64,000 nt of DNA from CAZYFH01 sp965249175 (GTDB lineage: Bacteria > Acidobacteriota > Vicinamibacteria > Vicinamibacterales > UBA8438): positions 2,046,001-2,110,000 of the forward strand of contig OZ252227.1 in assembly GCA_965249175.1 (NCBI GenBank), read 5' to 3'. The position numbers were made by a program, and so were the translations under genes. The notes beneath the pieces are model-generated. The model did not search any database and had not been told where the DNA came from. It was given only the letters and a program-made list of their open reading frames with translations. Shown here piece after piece: positions 26,672 to 34,524 of this stretch; position 1 is the stretch's first letter, and every line of letters starts with the position of its first letter.

Positions 26672-28222
26672 ATGAGACTCCGAGAGCGAAGCGTGGCGCA
26701 CGGGCGCTGGCGGCCGTGGGTTGGCGTGGCCGCGGTGCTCGCCCTGCTCGGGGGGGCGCGAGCGGACGCGCAGCAGCCGCTCGTGGACGCTGCCGGCGAG
26801 GTCCGAGAAGAGGCGTACGACCATCTGCGGCGTGCGCTCTTCGGCGAAGACCAGGTGTACGAGCGGATCGACGGCCGCCGGATCAAGGCGTGGCTGAACG
26901 AGGTCGTCGCCTTTTCACGCCAGAGTCGCGACGACGGGAATCGGTACTGGGGGCGCATCTCCGGTACGAAGTACGAGCGGATGACGGCGGATTGGACGGC
27001 CACGAAGTTCCGCAGCTTCGGGCTGGACAACATCCGCATGCAGGAGTTCGACCTCGGGCCGCAGTGGTTTCCCACCGACTGGACGCTGACGGCCACGGCA
27101 GGTGACGAGCGACTCAGCTTCGTGACGGCGAACCCGGCGACGCGATCGGATCCCATCCCGGGTGGGATCGCGGCGGAGGCGGTCTGGGTCGGTCTCGGCA
27201 CGGCGGCCGATTTCGCCGGTCGTGACGTCGCTGGCAAGGCGGTGATCATCCAGACGATTCTGGCGCCCGGCCAGATGGGCAATTCGGCGTCCTGGGAAGG
27301 CGCGACCAAGCGCGCGCAGGACGAAGGCGCCGCCATGATCGTCGGCGTCTGGGGGTACGGCGGGAATCTTGCCGTCTGGCAGGGCGTGAGCGCGTTCCAG
27401 ATGGTCAGGAATCCGGACGGGACTTCGGAATACACCCGCCAACGTGTCACGACGCCCGGCTTCTTCATGGGGTTCGAGGACGGCCGGAGGCTACGTGATC
27501 TGGTGGCCACCGGGCGTCCCGTGACGCTCTTGGCCCGCCTCGACACCCAGACGCGTGAGGGACTCACGAGCCCCAGCGTCTACGGGACGTTGCCCGGCAC
27601 GACCGACGAGCACATCTACGTGATGGCGCACATGGACGGCTACTACGACGCCGCGCTGGACAACGCGTCCGGCATGGCCGTCATGATCGCGCTGGCGGAG
27701 CACTTCGCTCAGGTGCCACAGGCCGAGCGTCGGCGCACCATCACGTTCATCGGGACGGCCGGGCATCACGTTGGGTCGCCCAACGCCCCCTATCTGCGGG
27801 ACAGCGGTATGCTCGAGAACACCGCGCTGCTGCTCAACTGCGAGCACATCGCGCCAACCCAGTTCGTCGCGTTCAACACCGAGCTACGCCGGACAACCAC
27901 TGTGTCGCCGCGACGGTGGTGGGTGCACGGCAGCGACCGCTTGCTCGATATCACGCTGGACGCCTATCGCACGTTCGGCGTGAGCCTCATCGGCGAGATG
28001 GACGGCCGCGCGACCGGTGAGATGATGGCGATCGACAAGGAGGCGCCGTCGGTGCAGCTCATCCGGTCGCCCGAGCACAAGCACACCGACGGTGACATCC
28101 CCGCCCTCGTACCCGCCGCCGGTCTCGAAGCGGTCGGTCGGGCGTTCGCGAAGATCATCGACCAGGTCAACACGCTGGACCTCGACGAGCTCGAGGCGGC
28201 ACCCAAGGGCTCGCGACGCTGA
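26672..28222 (+). CDS. Exported M28-like aminopeptidase-fold protein
   Basis: A 516-residue protein with signal peptide to about residue 35 (cleavage near ADAQQ). An N-terminal domain with a protease-associated insert (VGLGTAADFAGRDVAGKAVI) is followed by the M28 zinc domain. HMDGYYDAALDNASGMAVM gives the first His and bridging Asp, and EHKHTDGDIPALVP the last His region. Where active M28 peptidases have EExGxxGS, this protein has FIGTAGHHVGSPNAPYL, so the catalytic base and a zinc-ligand glutamate are replaced. It may use other ligands or have a non-peptidase function. The gene overlaps the next potential start by 1 bp. Confidence 0.85.
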   Translation: MRLRERSVAHGRWRPWVGVAAVLALLGGARADAQQPLVDAAGEVREEAYDHLRRALFGEDQVYERIDGRRIKAWLNEVVAFSRQSRDDGNRYWGRISGTKYERMTADWTATKFRSFGLDNIRMQEFDLGPQWFPTDWTLTATAGDERLSFVTANPATRSDPIPGGIAAEAVWVGLGTAADFAGRDVAGKAVIIQTILAPGQMGNSASWEGATKRAQDEGAAMIVGVWGYGGNLAVWQGVSAFQMVRNPDGTSEYTRQRVTTPGFFMGFEDGRRLRDLVATGRPVTLLARLDTQTREGLTSPSVYGTLPGTTDEHIYVMAHMDGYYDAALDNASGMAVMIALAEHFAQVPQAERRRTITFIGTAGHHVGSPNAPYLRDSGMLENTALLLNCEHIAPTQFVAFNTELRRTTTVSPRRWWVHGSDRLLDITLDAYRTFGVSLIGEMDGRATGEMMAIDKEAPSVQLIRSPEHKHTDGDIPALVPAAGLEAVGRAFAKIIDQVNTLDLDELEAAPKGSRR

Positions 28223-28263
28223 TGCGGCACGACACCTCGACCAGTTCTAGACGGAGACTCCAG

Positions 28264-29382
28264 ATGACCCTCGTTCTGCGTACTGTATTCACAGTGCTTG
28301 CTGGCGGCGCCATGCTCGCCGGCTGCGGCGATCCCACCGCCACGGTCGTTGCGCCGGGACCGGACGAGGCGGCACCGCCGGCCAGTGCCGCACCCGGCGG
28401 GGCGTGGACCGTCAGTCCTCGCACAGTGCCGCCACCCGCGCAAGCCAGCGCCGAGCTGCGCGGTTCGATCGCGGCCGCGCCGGTCCCCGACGCGGCGGCC
28501 ACCGCGCAGTTCGCCCCGTCGACGCCCGAGGAGTGGGATGCGGCGCTGGCCCAGTTCGGTGGCCAGCAGGCCGAGGGCGTCATCGACGGGCTGTCGGCCG
28601 CGCTCTCGGTCACCATCGAGCCGGGCGACATCATGGGCGTCAAGGTGTATCACGTGCGGCCGGCCGAGGTGTTGCCGGACCACGCGGACCACCTGTTCGT
28701 CCACGTGCACGGTGGGGCGTATGTCTTTGGTGGCGGCGAGGCGAGCGCGTCCGAAGCCGCAGTCATCGCCGCCGCCGGCGGGATTCCGGTGGTGTCGATC
28801 GACTACCGCATGCCGCCGGAGCACCCGTTCCCGGCCGCCGTCGACGACGTGGTTGCCGTGTGGGAGCATCTGCTGACCGAACGACCCGCCTCGGCGCTCG
28901 GCCTCGGTGGGACGTCGGCCGGTGGGGGATTGGCCCTGGCCGCCACGCATCGGTTCATCGAGCGCGGTCTGGACGTGCCGGGCGCGATCTACGCCGGCAC
29001 GCCTTGGTCGGACCTCACCAAGACAGGCGACTCGCAGTTCACGAACGAGGGCATCGACCGGGTGCTCGTCGGCTACGACGGCCTGCTCTCGGCCTCCGCG
29101 CACCTCTACGCCGGGGGCCACGACCTGAAGGACCCGCTCCTCTCGCCCATCTACGGCGACTTTGACGGGTTCCCGCCGACGTATCTCGTCACCGGCACCC
29201 GCGATCTCTTTCTGAGCGACGTCGTTCGCACGCACCGAAAGCTCCGCGAGGCCGGCGTCGTCGCGGATCTCAACGTCTACGAGGGGATGTCGCACGCTGG
29301 GTATCTGATGGTGCAGGATGCGCCCGAGTCGCGACAGGTCTTTGCGGAATTAGGCGCGTTTCTGCGCCATCATCTTCAGTAA
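28264..29382 (+). CDS. HSL-family (alpha/beta hydrolase fold-3) esterase lipoprotein
   Basis: A 372-residue lipoprotein (AGGAMLAGCG, Cys21). The alpha/beta hydrolase core has the oxyanion motif HGGAYVFGGG (149-158), VVSIDYRMPPEHPFPAAVDD and the nucleophile elbow GTSAGG (Ser218). The acid lies in TGTRDLFLSD and the His in YEGMSHAGYL. These are the landmarks of hormone-sensitive-lipase-type carboxylesterases acting on short acyl or aryl esters. GGAG 7 nt before ATG 28264 favours this start; an ATG at 28222 overlapping the previous stop (TGATG) would add 14 residues. Residues 22-90 are a low-complexity Ala/Pro-rich linker. Confidence 0.88.
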   Translation: MTLVLRTVFTVLAGGAMLAGCGDPTATVVAPGPDEAAPPASAAPGGAWTVSPRTVPPPAQASAELRGSIAAAPVPDAAATAQFAPSTPEEWDAALAQFGGQQAEGVIDGLSAALSVTIEPGDIMGVKVYHVRPAEVLPDHADHLFVHVHGGAYVFGGGEASASEAAVIAAAGGIPVVSIDYRMPPEHPFPAAVDDVVAVWEHLLTERPASALGLGGTSAGGGLALAATHRFIERGLDVPGAIYAGTPWSDLTKTGDSQFTNEGIDRVLVGYDGLLSASAHLYAGGHDLKDPLLSPIYGDFDGFPPTYLVTGTRDLFLSDVVRTHRKLREAGVVADLNVYEGMSHAGYLMVQDAPESRQVFAELGAFLRHHLQ

Positions 29383-29414
29383 CGATCGACCTGGAAACAA
29401 GGCGGAGGATGGTC

Positions 29415-30293
29415 ATGAGGCGAGTAGTCGTTCTGAGTGCGGTGGTCATGCTGGGGGTGGTGGCGACGCTGGGTCGGACGGTCGCCCAGGGGAACGTGGC
29501 CGAGATCGAGCAGGTGAAGGACAACCTGTATGTGATCACCGGTGGCGGCGGCAACACGGCAGCCCTCGTCACCGACGACGGCGTGGTGGTGGTCGATACC
29601 AAGAACCCGGGGTGGGGCGGCGCCATCCTGGACAAGATCAGGACGGTCACCGACAAGCCGGTGACGATGATCGTCAACACGCACACGCACGGGGACCACG
29701 TCGGGAGCAACATCGACTTCCCGTTGCCGGTCGAGGTGGTGGCGCACGCCAACACCAAGAGCAACATGGAGCGCATGGAGCCGTTCCAGTCGTCCACGGG
29801 GCGACAGTTTCTCCCCGGTCGGACGTATCAGGACCGGCTGACGCTGCTCGACGGCGACGACCAGATCGACCTGTATCACTTTGGCCGCGGTCACACGAGC
29901 GGCGACTCGATCGTCGTCTTCCGCGCGCTCCGCGTCGCGCATACCGGCGATCTGTTTGCCTGGAAGGGTGTGCCGTATATCGACGTCGGGAACGGTGGCA
30001 GCGGGGTGTCGTATCCGAAGACGCTGCTCGCCGCCGCGGACGGCATCCGTGGCGTCGACACGGTCATTCCCGGGCATAGCCCGGTGATGACCTGGGCCGA
30101 TTTCCGCGAGTTCGGCGAGTTCAACCGAGACTTTCTCACGGCCGTCGAGCGTGGCAAGGCCGAGGGCAAGACGGCGGCGCAGGCGGCGGCCTCGCTCAAC
30201 CTGCCCGCGCGCTACGCGAACTACGCGATGAGCCGAGGCACGCTGACCAGTGCCGAGGACAACGCCGCGAAGATCTACGCCGAGCTGGACTAG
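29415..30293 (+). CDS. Exported MBL-fold hydrolase (quinoprotein-relay type)
   Basis: A 292-residue protein with signal peptide to about residue 25 (VVATLGRTVAQG). The MBL set is complete: HTHGDHVGSN, GRGHTSGDSIVVF, VAHTGDLFAWKG and VIPGHSPVM. The YHFGRGHTSGD motif and the helical C-terminus (AERGKAEGK-type region ending NAAKIYAELD) match periplasmic MBL proteins of the SoxH/quinoprotein-relay kind; substrate unknown. GGAGG directly abuts an ATG at 29409, so the ATG at 29415, 6 nt from it, was chosen. The gene at 10253 is a truncated relative. Confidence 0.87.
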   Translation: MRRVVVLSAVVMLGVVATLGRTVAQGNVAEIEQVKDNLYVITGGGGNTAALVTDDGVVVVDTKNPGWGGAILDKIRTVTDKPVTMIVNTHTHGDHVGSNIDFPLPVEVVAHANTKSNMERMEPFQSSTGRQFLPGRTYQDRLTLLDGDDQIDLYHFGRGHTSGDSIVVFRALRVAHTGDLFAWKGVPYIDVGNGGSGVSYPKTLLAAADGIRGVDTVIPGHSPVMTWADFREFGEFNRDFLTAVERGKAEGKTAAQAAASLNLPARYANYAMSRGTLTSAEDNAAKIYAELD

Positions 30294-30318
30294 CCCGAGA
30301 GCCGACGGTGTGGCCGCA

Positions 30319-30370
30319 GTAGCGCAGGCTATTAGACCTGCTGCGAGGCGGGGCTGAAGCCCCGCCCTAC
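30319..30370. repeat. Double-hairpin interspersed repeat, copy A2
   Basis: About 52 bp with the same plan as 6903-6951: GTAGCGCAGG at the left, CCGCCCTAC at the right, an imperfect first hairpin (GCAGGCT/AGACCTGC) and a perfect second one, GGCGGGGC/GCCCCGCC with a TGAA loop (30347-30366). It lies between two genes of the same strand. Confidence 0.8.
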
Positions 30371-30421
30371 AGGGCAGCACATTGGGGGCTCTGGGATGAG
30401 GAGCACCGAAGGATGATGACG

Positions 30422-31432
30422 ATGCGCATGCTCTCTCTGTCGTTGTTGGCGGTGGCGTGCCTGCTCTGGCTGCCCAGTCCCGCCGCGGCGCAGTGCGAAC
30501 CGGATGGCGACGTCGAGTTCGTGTGTGGGCCGGTCAGCCCCGAGGATCTGATCGCCGTGCCGGAGTCTCCGTGGGTGATCGTGTCGAGCATGGAGAACGA
30601 CGGATACCTCTCCGCGGCCCACATCCGCAACCACAACACGATGCGGCTGTTTCCGACCGCAACGTCATCGGCGCGCGCACGGCACGACAGGGCGACGTAC
30701 GGCATGTGTCCCGGTCCATCGACCGATCAGTACCGCCCACATGGGATCAGCCTGCGGCCAGGCCGCAACGACTTACACACCCTGTACGTCGTGCGCCACG
30801 GGGCACGCGAGGCGATCGAGGTGTACGAGGTCGACGCGAGTGGCGCGACGCCGGCGCTCACCTGGGTCGGGTGCGCGGTGGCGCCCGATGGCCTCGGGTT
30901 GAATGCCGTCATCCCACTTCCGGACGGCGGCTTCGCGGCCACGAGTCCCGCGACCGGCGACGTGTGGGAGTGGCAGTCGGGTGCGGGGTGGAGCCGGGTG
31001 CCCGGCAGCGAAGACATCGGTCCCAACGGCCTGGAGGTCTCGGCGGACGGCCGTTGGTTCTACGTGGCGGGTTACGGCGCGCAGGCGGTGATTCGGCTGT
31101 CGCGTGGACAGACACCGGTCCGGAAGGACTCCGTGTCGGTCGGCTTCAATATCGATAACGTCCACCTGGCGCCAGACGGCTCGTTGCTGGCGGCCGGGCA
31201 CAGCACGCCTACGCGCACGCGGGTCGGCGAGTGCATGCGCGATCAGACGTGCGACGGGATCACGTCGCGCGTGGCGCGGGTGGATGTCGAGGCGATGACC
31301 GCGCGTGAGATTTTCACCTACCCGACCAACGACTACCTGCTCCTCGGCACCGGCGCGATTCAGGTGGGTGACGAGCTCTGGGTGGGCGGCATCGCCGGCG
31401 GCACCCGCATCGCCCGCGTCCCCGCCCGGTAG
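30422..31432 (+). CDS. Exported SMP-30/strictosidine-synthase-like beta-propeller
   Basis: A 336-residue protein with signal peptide ending PAAAQC (about residue 25). Six-bladed propeller features include SPEDLIAVPESPWVIVSSM, RPHGISLRPGRNDLHTLYVV, LPDGGFAATSPATGDVWEW, GPNGLEVSADGRWFYVAG and NIDNVHLAPDGSLLAAGH. The N- and D-rich positions suit a central divalent metal, as in SMP-30/gluconolactonase and arylesterase families. Cysteine pairs near the N-terminus and at GECMRDQTCDG suggest disulfides, in line with export. GAAGGA 8 nt before ATG 30422 fixes the start; three other ATGs lie close by. Confidence 0.82.
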   Translation: MRMLSLSLLAVACLLWLPSPAAAQCEPDGDVEFVCGPVSPEDLIAVPESPWVIVSSMENDGYLSAAHIRNHNTMRLFPTATSSARARHDRATYGMCPGPSTDQYRPHGISLRPGRNDLHTLYVVRHGAREAIEVYEVDASGATPALTWVGCAVAPDGLGLNAVIPLPDGGFAATSPATGDVWEWQSGAGWSRVPGSEDIGPNGLEVSADGRWFYVAGYGAQAVIRLSRGQTPVRKDSVSVGFNIDNVHLAPDGSLLAAGHSTPTRTRVGECMRDQTCDGITSRVARVDVEAMTAREIFTYPTNDYLLLGTGAIQVGDELWVGGIAGGTRIARVPAR

Positions 31433-31590
31433 GAGCCCGTGGTGAAAGTGCCGCTGCATTCGACCGGCGATGCATCCCGCCTGACGGCGTTGCTCCTCGG
31501 TCAAATACTCCCGGTATTCTCCCTCGTCGCTCCTTGTCAGCCGGGCGCCTCGCCGGTCTCGGTGCAACGCGGCACTTTTGCCACGGGCTC
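31433..31590. repeat. Long palindromic repeat, copy B1
   Basis: A 158-bp imperfect palindrome starting directly after the stop codon of the propeller gene. The outer arms are GAGCCCGTGG...GTGCCGC (31433-31458) and its complement (31563-31590). Inner arms ACCGGCGATGCATCCCGCC and GGGCGCCTCGCCGGT close on an AATAC/GTATT tip. It shares a core of about 85 bp with copy B2 at 34365-34524, in the same orientation. The size and structure are ERIC-like. Confidence 0.8.
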
Positions 31591-31649
31591 CTAGACCAGC
31601 GCGAGACAGGGCGAGCGCCTTGCCTCGCGGCTTCAACTCGTCGGTGCGC

Positions 31650-32663
31650 TTACCGCCCGGCGGCCTTATCCCTCTCGCGCTCGCCCCCGAGGATATTGGT
31701 CATGCTGTAGTTCCCCTCGTGACAGGCATACTCGAAGAGCAACTGCAGCTCTTCTTCCGGAAACGCGAAGAAGGGGAACTCGCCAGAGAAGCTCTGGGTC
31801 CACTGTGTGGGATCGTTGATCGTGAACTCGTAGTCGATGGTGCCGGCGTCGGCCCGCGTGAAGCGCTCCGTCACGGTGATGGTGTCATCGGTGCGGCCGT
31901 TCGCGGCCCGCAGCAGGACCGGGTCCCCACCGACGGCGGCGGCGTTGGCGGTCGTCCGCCTGATGTTGGTCGTTTCGACGACGAGCGTGTCGCCTTCCCA
32001 GTGGCCACGCGCGTCTCCGTGCCACTGACGCATGTCGGAGGCGAGGTGTGGCCGTCCGTCGATCGGGATGATCCGCGTGTCGTGAATCATCTCCACATAG
32101 ATGACCACGTAGCCGGGCACCTGGAAGATCATGAAGTTGTTGTTGTAAGCGCTCGGCAGCATCGGCGGGCCCGCAGACCAGACGAGGCAGCGGTCGTTGA
32201 GCTCGAGGTCCTCCCACGAATCGAACGGCCCCGCGACGGGGTACGCCGCGTCATGCGCCGCGCGTCGGCGCGCCCCATCCGACGTCAACGCCGGGATCCG
32301 GCCGTTGGGTGGGTCGGAGATCAGCGATGTTCGGCCGGTTGGTCGCGTGCCCCCATCCAGCCAGAAGTTGTTGTAGCCGCCGACGCTGCCCCCGGCCACC
32401 GTGCGACGCGGCGCGGCGAGGAGGAGCTCCGCGTTGCGATCGAGCCGCGCTCGTTCCTGCGCCGCCACTTCTTCGTCGGTCAGGAACTCCTTGGCGCCGA
32501 CATCCTCGGGTCGCTCGAGCGGCGTGATGGTCTTGTTGGTGTAGATACCTTGCAAGTCGGGATCACCCCACGGGGTCCGCGCCCCCTGCCCGGCCGCAAC
32601 GGCCGGCACCAGCGCGCCCAACGCGACGACGCACAGCAGTGCCACGAGAGATCGTCGATTCAT
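31650..32663 (-). CDS. Exported WGDPDLQG-family protein, copy 3
   Basis: A 337-residue member of the uncharacterised family, signal peptide to about residue 26. It keeps RTPWGDPDLQGIYTNKTITP, FLTDEEVAAQERARLDRNAE, GRTSLISDPPNGRIPALT, DRCLVWSAGPPMLPSAYNNN, IDGRPHLASDMRQWHGDARG, WEGDTLVVETTN and LFEYACHEGNYSMTNILGG, so both cysteines are conserved. It is the last gene of a minus-strand group with the dehydrogenase (32733) and racemase-like gene (33670). That group lies between the two palindromic repeats. Confidence 0.85.
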   Translation of the reverse strand: MNRRSLVALLCVVALGALVPAVAAGQGARTPWGDPDLQGIYTNKTITPLERPEDVGAKEFLTDEEVAAQERARLDRNAELLLAAPRRTVAGGSVGGYNNFWLDGGTRPTGRTSLISDPPNGRIPALTSDGARRRAAHDAAYPVAGPFDSWEDLELNDRCLVWSAGPPMLPSAYNNNFMIFQVPGYVVIYVEMIHDTRIIPIDGRPHLASDMRQWHGDARGHWEGDTLVVETTNIRRTTANAAAVGGDPVLLRAANGRTDDTITVTERFTRADAGTIDYEFTINDPTQWTQSFSGEFPFFAFPEEELQLLFEYACHEGNYSMTNILGGERERDKAAGR

Positions 32664-32732
32664 TTGCCACCTCCGGTATTGCCGCGTGGGTCCCGTTTTG
32701 TATGCACGATGATTACGGAGTATATGCGGTCT

Positions 32733-33653
32733 TCACGTCGATCTCGGGGGCGAGCGGTCTCCCCGTCGCACTTCCTGGTCGAGTCGGTCTTCGTACACCT
32801 TGATCATCGCGCTCTTTGGCAGCTCGCCGAGTCCCATGTCGAGCGCCGCGCGGTATGTGGCCGCCATCGCGCTCACCACGGGCAGCGACGCGTCGAAACG
32901 CGCCGCGACCTCCTCGATGTTCACAATGTCCTTGTAGGCCCCCTGCAGCGAAAAGTCGCCATCGAACCTGCGGTCGAGGATACGGGGCACGAAGTACTCG
33001 CTCGCAAAGCTGCGCGCGCTGGCCGTGGTCACCACCGTCGCCACGGTCTCCGGGTCGAGCCCGGCCTTGACCGCGAGCGGCAGCACCTCGCACACAGCGG
33101 CGATGTTCACGTCGTAGATCACGTTGTTCACCGCCTTCATGAGCTGGCCGGCGCCCACGTCGCCGCAGTGCACGACGAACTCGCCCATGATGTCGAGATA
33201 CGGCTTCACGTCGCCAAACACCGTCGGGTCGCCACCGAACATCATGGTCAGCGTGCCGTTGTCGGCACGGACTGGAAGCCCGGAGATGGGACAGTCGCAG
33301 TAACCGAGTCCGGCGCGCTCGGCCCGCGCGGCTAGCTGGAGCGCCGCGCCGCGATTCATCGTCGTGGTATCGACGACGGCGAGGCCGGTCGTGCGCCCCG
33401 CGGTCACCCCGCGCTCGCCGAACAGCACCGCCTCGGACTCGGTCTCCGACGGCACGCAGATGAAGAGCCGCTCGGCGCGTCCCGCCAGCTCCGCGGGATC
33501 GGCCGCCAGCGTGGCGCCCTGCTCGGCAAGCGCGTCCATCGGCTCGCGGCGCGCGTCGTAGATGCACAGTGGGACGCGAGCCAGCCGCAGATTCCTGGCC
33601 ATGCCGTATCCCATGCGGCCGAGCCCGATGAAGCCGATCGGACGGTCGTGCAT
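32733..33653 (-). CDS. NAD(P)-dependent beta-hydroxyacid dehydrogenase
   Basis: A 306-residue cytoplasmic protein of the 3-hydroxyisobutyrate/tartronate-semialdehyde reductase family. The Rossmann motif is IGFIGLGRMGYGMARNL (6-22). The substrate motif GLGYCDCPISGLPVRADNGT stands for the usual DAPVSGG segment. The catalytic lysine is in GAGQLMKAVNNVIYDVNIAA. It oxidises or reduces a beta-hydroxyacid; the substrate is not determined. The start ATG 33653 lies 16 bp after the stop of the racemase-like gene, suggesting one transcript. Upstream codons in frame lack similarity. Confidence 0.9.
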   Translation of the reverse strand: MHDRPIGFIGLGRMGYGMARNLRLARVPLCIYDARREPMDALAEQGATLAADPAELAGRAERLFICVPSETESEAVLFGERGVTAGRTTGLAVVDTTTMNRGAALQLAARAERAGLGYCDCPISGLPVRADNGTLTMMFGGDPTVFGDVKPYLDIMGEFVVHCGDVGAGQLMKAVNNVIYDVNIAAVCEVLPLAVKAGLDPETVATVVTTASARSFASEYFVPRILDRRFDGDFSLQGAYKDIVNIEEVAARFDASLPVVSAMAATYRAALDMGLGELPKSAMIKVYEDRLDQEVRRGDRSPPRST

Positions 33654-33669
33654 CGACGGTTGAGGGCGA

Positions 33670-34335
33670 CTACCGCCCGGTGAGGACATGGCGTAACCGG
33701 GCCACGCCTTCGCTGGCCGGCCCGACGACCGGCGCATCGCGGACGGCGGCGCTCCCAGGCAGGATCCGCTCCATGGAGAACTGCGCGAAGAGGATCGGGA
33801 TGCCGGGTTCGACGGCGCGGACGGCCTCGACGACGAGGCGATCGTGAGACTCGCCGTCGCCTCCGAGCAGGGCGTCCAGGGCTCCCGCCACCGCGCGACT
33901 GGTGATCGTGACCGTCAGTGACCGCGCGAGGGCCTCCCGTTCGATCTCCGCGGAGAGCAGCGTCGCGGAATCGGGTGCGGTCGAGAGGACGTGGAGCGGC
34001 CGATCGAACGCCAGCGCGCGCTCGACGATCCCGTCGAAGGACGTCGCCACCGGGATGGTCACACCCTCACGGGCCTCGGTGACGAACGCGCCGAAGAACG
34101 ACCCGGTCACGATGATGCCCTCCGCGCCGGTCGAGGCGCTGTAGGCGATCAGGCGGTCGATGCGCGACGCCAGCTCCGCGTCGTCCACGGTGCCTCGGTC
34201 GAGATAGAGCGAGCCGTCGAGCAGATGGGCGACGTCGGCGGCCGACCATCCGCTGTCGAAGGCAGCCTGGGTCGTCGGGATCGCGTTCGCCAGCGCGTGG
34301 ACCGCGCCGATTCGATACCGCCTCGGTTGATTCAT
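33670..34335 (-). CDS. Asp/Glu racemase-superfamily protein lacking both catalytic cysteines
   Basis: A 221-residue protein with the fold pattern of aspartate/glutamate/hydantoin racemases and arylmalonate decarboxylase: IGAVHALANAIPTT at the start, GAEGIIVTGSFFGAF where the first catalytic cysteine usually sits (TCSS-like), and PGIPILFAQFSMERI where the second (GCA-like) is expected. Both positions lack cysteine, so classical two-base racemisation is unlikely. FAQxSM-type members are common but uncharacterised as far as I know. It precedes the hydroxyacid dehydrogenase by 16 bp, so both may act on one organic acid. Confidence 0.75.
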   Translation of the reverse strand: MNQPRRYRIGAVHALANAIPTTQAAFDSGWSAADVAHLLDGSLYLDRGTVDDAELASRIDRLIAYSASTGAEGIIVTGSFFGAFVTEAREGVTIPVATSFDGIVERALAFDRPLHVLSTAPDSATLLSAEIEREALARSLTVTITSRAVAGALDALLGGDGESHDRLVVEAVRAVEPGIPILFAQFSMERILPGSAAVRDAPVVGPASEGVARLRHVLTGR

Positions 34336-34364
34336 GCGTGATCCATGCCCCTCCGGCGGGCCGA

Positions 34365-34524
34365 GTGCCCTGTACGGGCCACTTGCACAGCGCCTTCCGG
34401 GCGGGGCATCCCGCCTGTCGGCGTTGCTCCTCGGTCACATATGCCCAATATGCTCCCTCGTCGCGCCTTGCCAGCCGGGCGCCGCGCGCCGGAATCCACA
34501 GTACAACTGGCCCGTACGGGGCAC
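34365..34524. repeat. Long palindromic repeat, copy B2
   Basis: A 160-bp imperfect palindrome with outer arms GTGCCCTGTACGGGCCA (34365 on) and its complement ending at 34524. It meets the stop codon of the quinoprotein gene. Its core GCATCCCGCCTG..CGGCGT to GCCGGGCGCC matches copy B1 (31433-31590) at most positions. The two copies are direct repeats and flank the three genes 31650-34335. Confidence 0.8.

Noticed and set aside
25423..27567. Long open frame on the minus strand opposite the WGDPDLQG copy 2 and M28-like genes
   Set aside because: High-GC antisense shadow: low-complexity Arg/Ala/Ser-rich translation without motifs, fully overlapping two well-supported genes.
31578..33335. 585-codon open frame on the plus strand
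   Set aside because: Antisense to the WGDPDLQG copy 3 and the dehydrogenase genes, both with clear motifs; its translation has no recognisable domain.
31433..34524. CRISPR-like repeats
   Set aside because: Only two copies, 2.8 kb apart, each a self-complementary hairpin without spacers.
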